Positions 62,635-64,000 of a stretch of 64,000 nucleotides of DNA are shown piece by piece (position 1 is the first letter of the stretch; the number at the start of each line of letters is the position of its first letter). Location: assembly GCF_002135295.1 (NCBI RefSeq), contig NZ_NEGG01000006.1, positions 1 to 64,000 on the forward strand. Direction: 5' to 3'. The notes under the pieces were generated by a model. That model did no database searches and had not been told where the DNA came from. It worked only from the letters and a program-made list of their open reading frames with translations. Made by a program: the position numbers and the translations under genes. This stretch comes from Acinetobacter sp. ANC 5054 (GTDB lineage: Bacteria > Pseudomonadota > Gammaproteobacteria > Pseudomonadales > Moraxellaceae).

Positions 62635-64000
62635 TTACTGTCCTTTTAATGAGTGATATGGGATGTAATCGTCCCAATCAAATACCATGACATTTTGATT
62701 ATCTGGAATTTGATCCAAGTTTCGATTCTGATCTAACAGTGGGGTCTTAACACCCAACAATCCTGCAAAAATGTTCATATAGTCATAGGCACTGACAGTT
62801 TTTGCATAGTCATTTTTAGCCTTTGCATCGCTCGTCAGTACAAAGAATGGCACTTGATAATTGTCTTTAAACTCGTTATCGACATGATACGAATCTTCAT
62901 CGACCGTCATACCATGATCGGAGAAATAATTTATGCTAAAACTACGCTGATCTGCTTTTAAGTTTGTATAAATCTTCTCAACGAAACGATCTAACTTATT
63001 GATTGATGATAAATAACAGTTAATTCGCTCAGGCTTCGCTGCATACAAGCGTGGTGACTCAAATAAACGCTCGCATGCATCTGGATGCGACCCCATCATA
63101 TGAATAAAAATCACATTTTTTTGATTTGGATATTTTTTTAATTGAGTTTCTAGAATATCGACCATTTGATCATCGTCGATATTACTCGACATATAATTTC
63201 CGCTCTTTAAGAAAAACTGATGATCTGCATGAATGGCAATTTTTGAAATTGCAGTATCATTTTTACCCATAAAACCTTGGTTTGAAATCCACATGGTATT
63301 GTAACCGGCTTGTTTTGCTAGCGTTACAACATTCATCGCAATTTGTGGATCACGATTTTTATCCACCAAGGCTAAAGTCCGTGTCAAACTAGTAACAGTA
63401 TTTGGTGCAGTTGCAATATAGTGATCGACCACTTGCAATGGCATCTTGCTCAAAAATGGCGTGGTTTCTTCTTTTGCGCCATATAAGGACATGTGGTCAC
63501 GCTGTACACTTTCCCCAATAATAATAATTTGATTATCGTATTGTGGTTGTACACTTTGAATTTTCCAATCGACTCTTTGGGTATTATCTTCTAGTAGTTT
63601 GGCTTCTTCTTGCTTATATTTCACGGTTGCCAATGCCGTTTGGATCCAGAAAATACTTATGCCGTTGACGAGTAGAATTAACGCAAGAATGAGTTTTCTA
63701 TAATTTCCTTGCGTTGTGGTATCGAAAAAGAAGATGTAGAAAAAAGTCGCTAAAAAAAGTAATACGGCAAAAATAATGTATTGCGAATCGACAACCGATA
63801 AAAATTCAAAAGCTTCATTTGAGTTGCTTTGGAACATCGATGCAATAATACCCAAGGACATATGGCCTTGTAAAAACCCAGTACCACTCGAAATATAAGC
63901 ACATAAAAATAAAAATAGAATAAGAAAAACACTTTTAATCCATCTGCCTTTAAACTGTTTAATGGCAATGAGAAAAAAGGTGCTTGAGATGACCAATACG
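62635..64000 (-). CDS. Phosphoethanolamine transferase-like sulfatase (5' end outside the window)
   Basis: At least 453 aa; the frame stays open to the window edge, so the N-terminus is missing. Visible are two or more membrane segments, then a periplasmic sulfatase-fold domain with IIIIGESVQRDHMSLYG, the putative nucleophile Thr in APNTVTSLTR, HMMGSHP and the metal site NYFSDHGMT. This is the EptA-like pattern that adds phosphoethanolamine to lipid A or core. Being in the outer-core region, a core target is plausible. Last gene of the window. Confidence 0.82.
   Translation of the reverse strand, partial: VLVISSTFFLIAIKQFKGRWIKSVFLILFLFLCAYISSGTGFLQGHMSLGIIASMFQSNSNEAFEFLSVVDSQYIIFAVLLFLATFFYIFFFDTTTQGNYRKLILALILLVNGISIFWIQTALATVKYKQEEAKLLEDNTQRVDWKIQSVQPQYDNQIIIIGESVQRDHMSLYGAKEETTPFLSKMPLQVVDHYIATAPNTVTSLTRTLALVDKNRDPQIAMNVVTLAKQAGYNTMWISNQGFMGKNDTAISKIAIHADHQFFLKSGNYMSSNIDDDQMVDILETQLKKYPNQKNVIFIHMMGSHPDACERLFESPRLYAAKPERINCYLSSINKLDRFVEKIYTNLKADQRSFSINYFSDHGMTVDEDSYHVDNEFKDNYQVPFFVLTSDAKAKNDYAKTVSAYDYMNIFAGLLGVKTPLLDQNRNLDQIPDNQNVMVFDWDDYIPYHSLKGQ

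Noticed and set aside
1..64000. Prophage, insertion sequence, CRISPR array or defence island
   Set aside because: I found no transposase, integrase, capsid, cas or known defence gene, and no regular short direct-repeat array.

Overview
The window is chromosomal DNA from an Acinetobacter-type gammaproteobacterium. This rests on protein resemblance (a BaeSR pair close to the Acinetobacter one, SecA, AspS, NadA, split trp genes) and on AT-rich DNA with short intergenic gaps. Gene order matches ordinary housekeeping and envelope regions. I see no prophage, insertion sequence, integron or CRISPR array.

Layout. 1-2.4 kb: a yfiR-yfiN-yfiB module (periplasmic repressor, membrane diguanylate cyclase, outer-membrane lipoprotein) for envelope-controlled c-di-GMP. 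2.5-3.3 kb: six minus-strand tRNA genes (3 Pro, 2 His, 1 Arg) with a strong promoter and a duplicated His-Pro-terminator unit; a twin promoter at bases 17-44 points out of the window. 3.3-9.2 kb: nadA, argJ, a small secreted protein, secA. 9.5-12 kb: a 1-Cys peroxiredoxin, a repeat-rich gap with a possible structured RNA, a metallo-hydrolase overlapping a phosphatase-like lipoprotein. 12-24.4 kb: a tightly overlapped trpA-accD-folC-SPOR operon, then a block of unrelated genes (NhaC antiporter, AraC regulator, metal-dependent hydrolase, DUF2804, DUF1543, CPBP protease), then trpFB. 24.5-29.3 kb: a vitamin B12 locus with two divergent BtuB-type receptors, each behind its own cobalamin riboswitch, and a corrinoid adenosyltransferase.

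29.5-48.9 kb: metabolic and envelope genes, namely GDPD, META lipoprotein, fatty-acid desaturase, DHCW cupin, SelO, L,D-transpeptidase, YjbR, aromatic amino-acid permease, GNAT, BaeRS with a divergent repeat lipoprotein, two acyl-CoA dehydrogenases, a second GNAT, PaiB-like protein, PsiE-like protein and an RcnB-like protein. 48.9-53.5 kb: a phospholipase D protein and a ZnuD-type zinc receptor under a perfect Zur-like palindrome. 53.7 kb to the end: aspS followed by cell-surface polysaccharide genes (LpxL-like acyltransferase, GT52-like transferase, pyruvyltransferase, SGNH-like protein, an unrecognised protein, GT4 transferase, polysaccharide deacetylase, phosphoethanolamine-transferase-like sulfatase), which looks like the Acinetobacter lipooligosaccharide outer-core locus that lies next to aspS.

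The most noteworthy items are the paired riboswitches, the nested hairpin with adjoining 109-bp repeats at 10.1-10.5 kb, a cluster of DnaA-box sequences at 34.25 kb, tandem BaeR-like half-sites beside a duplicated-domain lipoprotein, the duplicated 3' end of psiE, and the unusual composition of the outer-core region.
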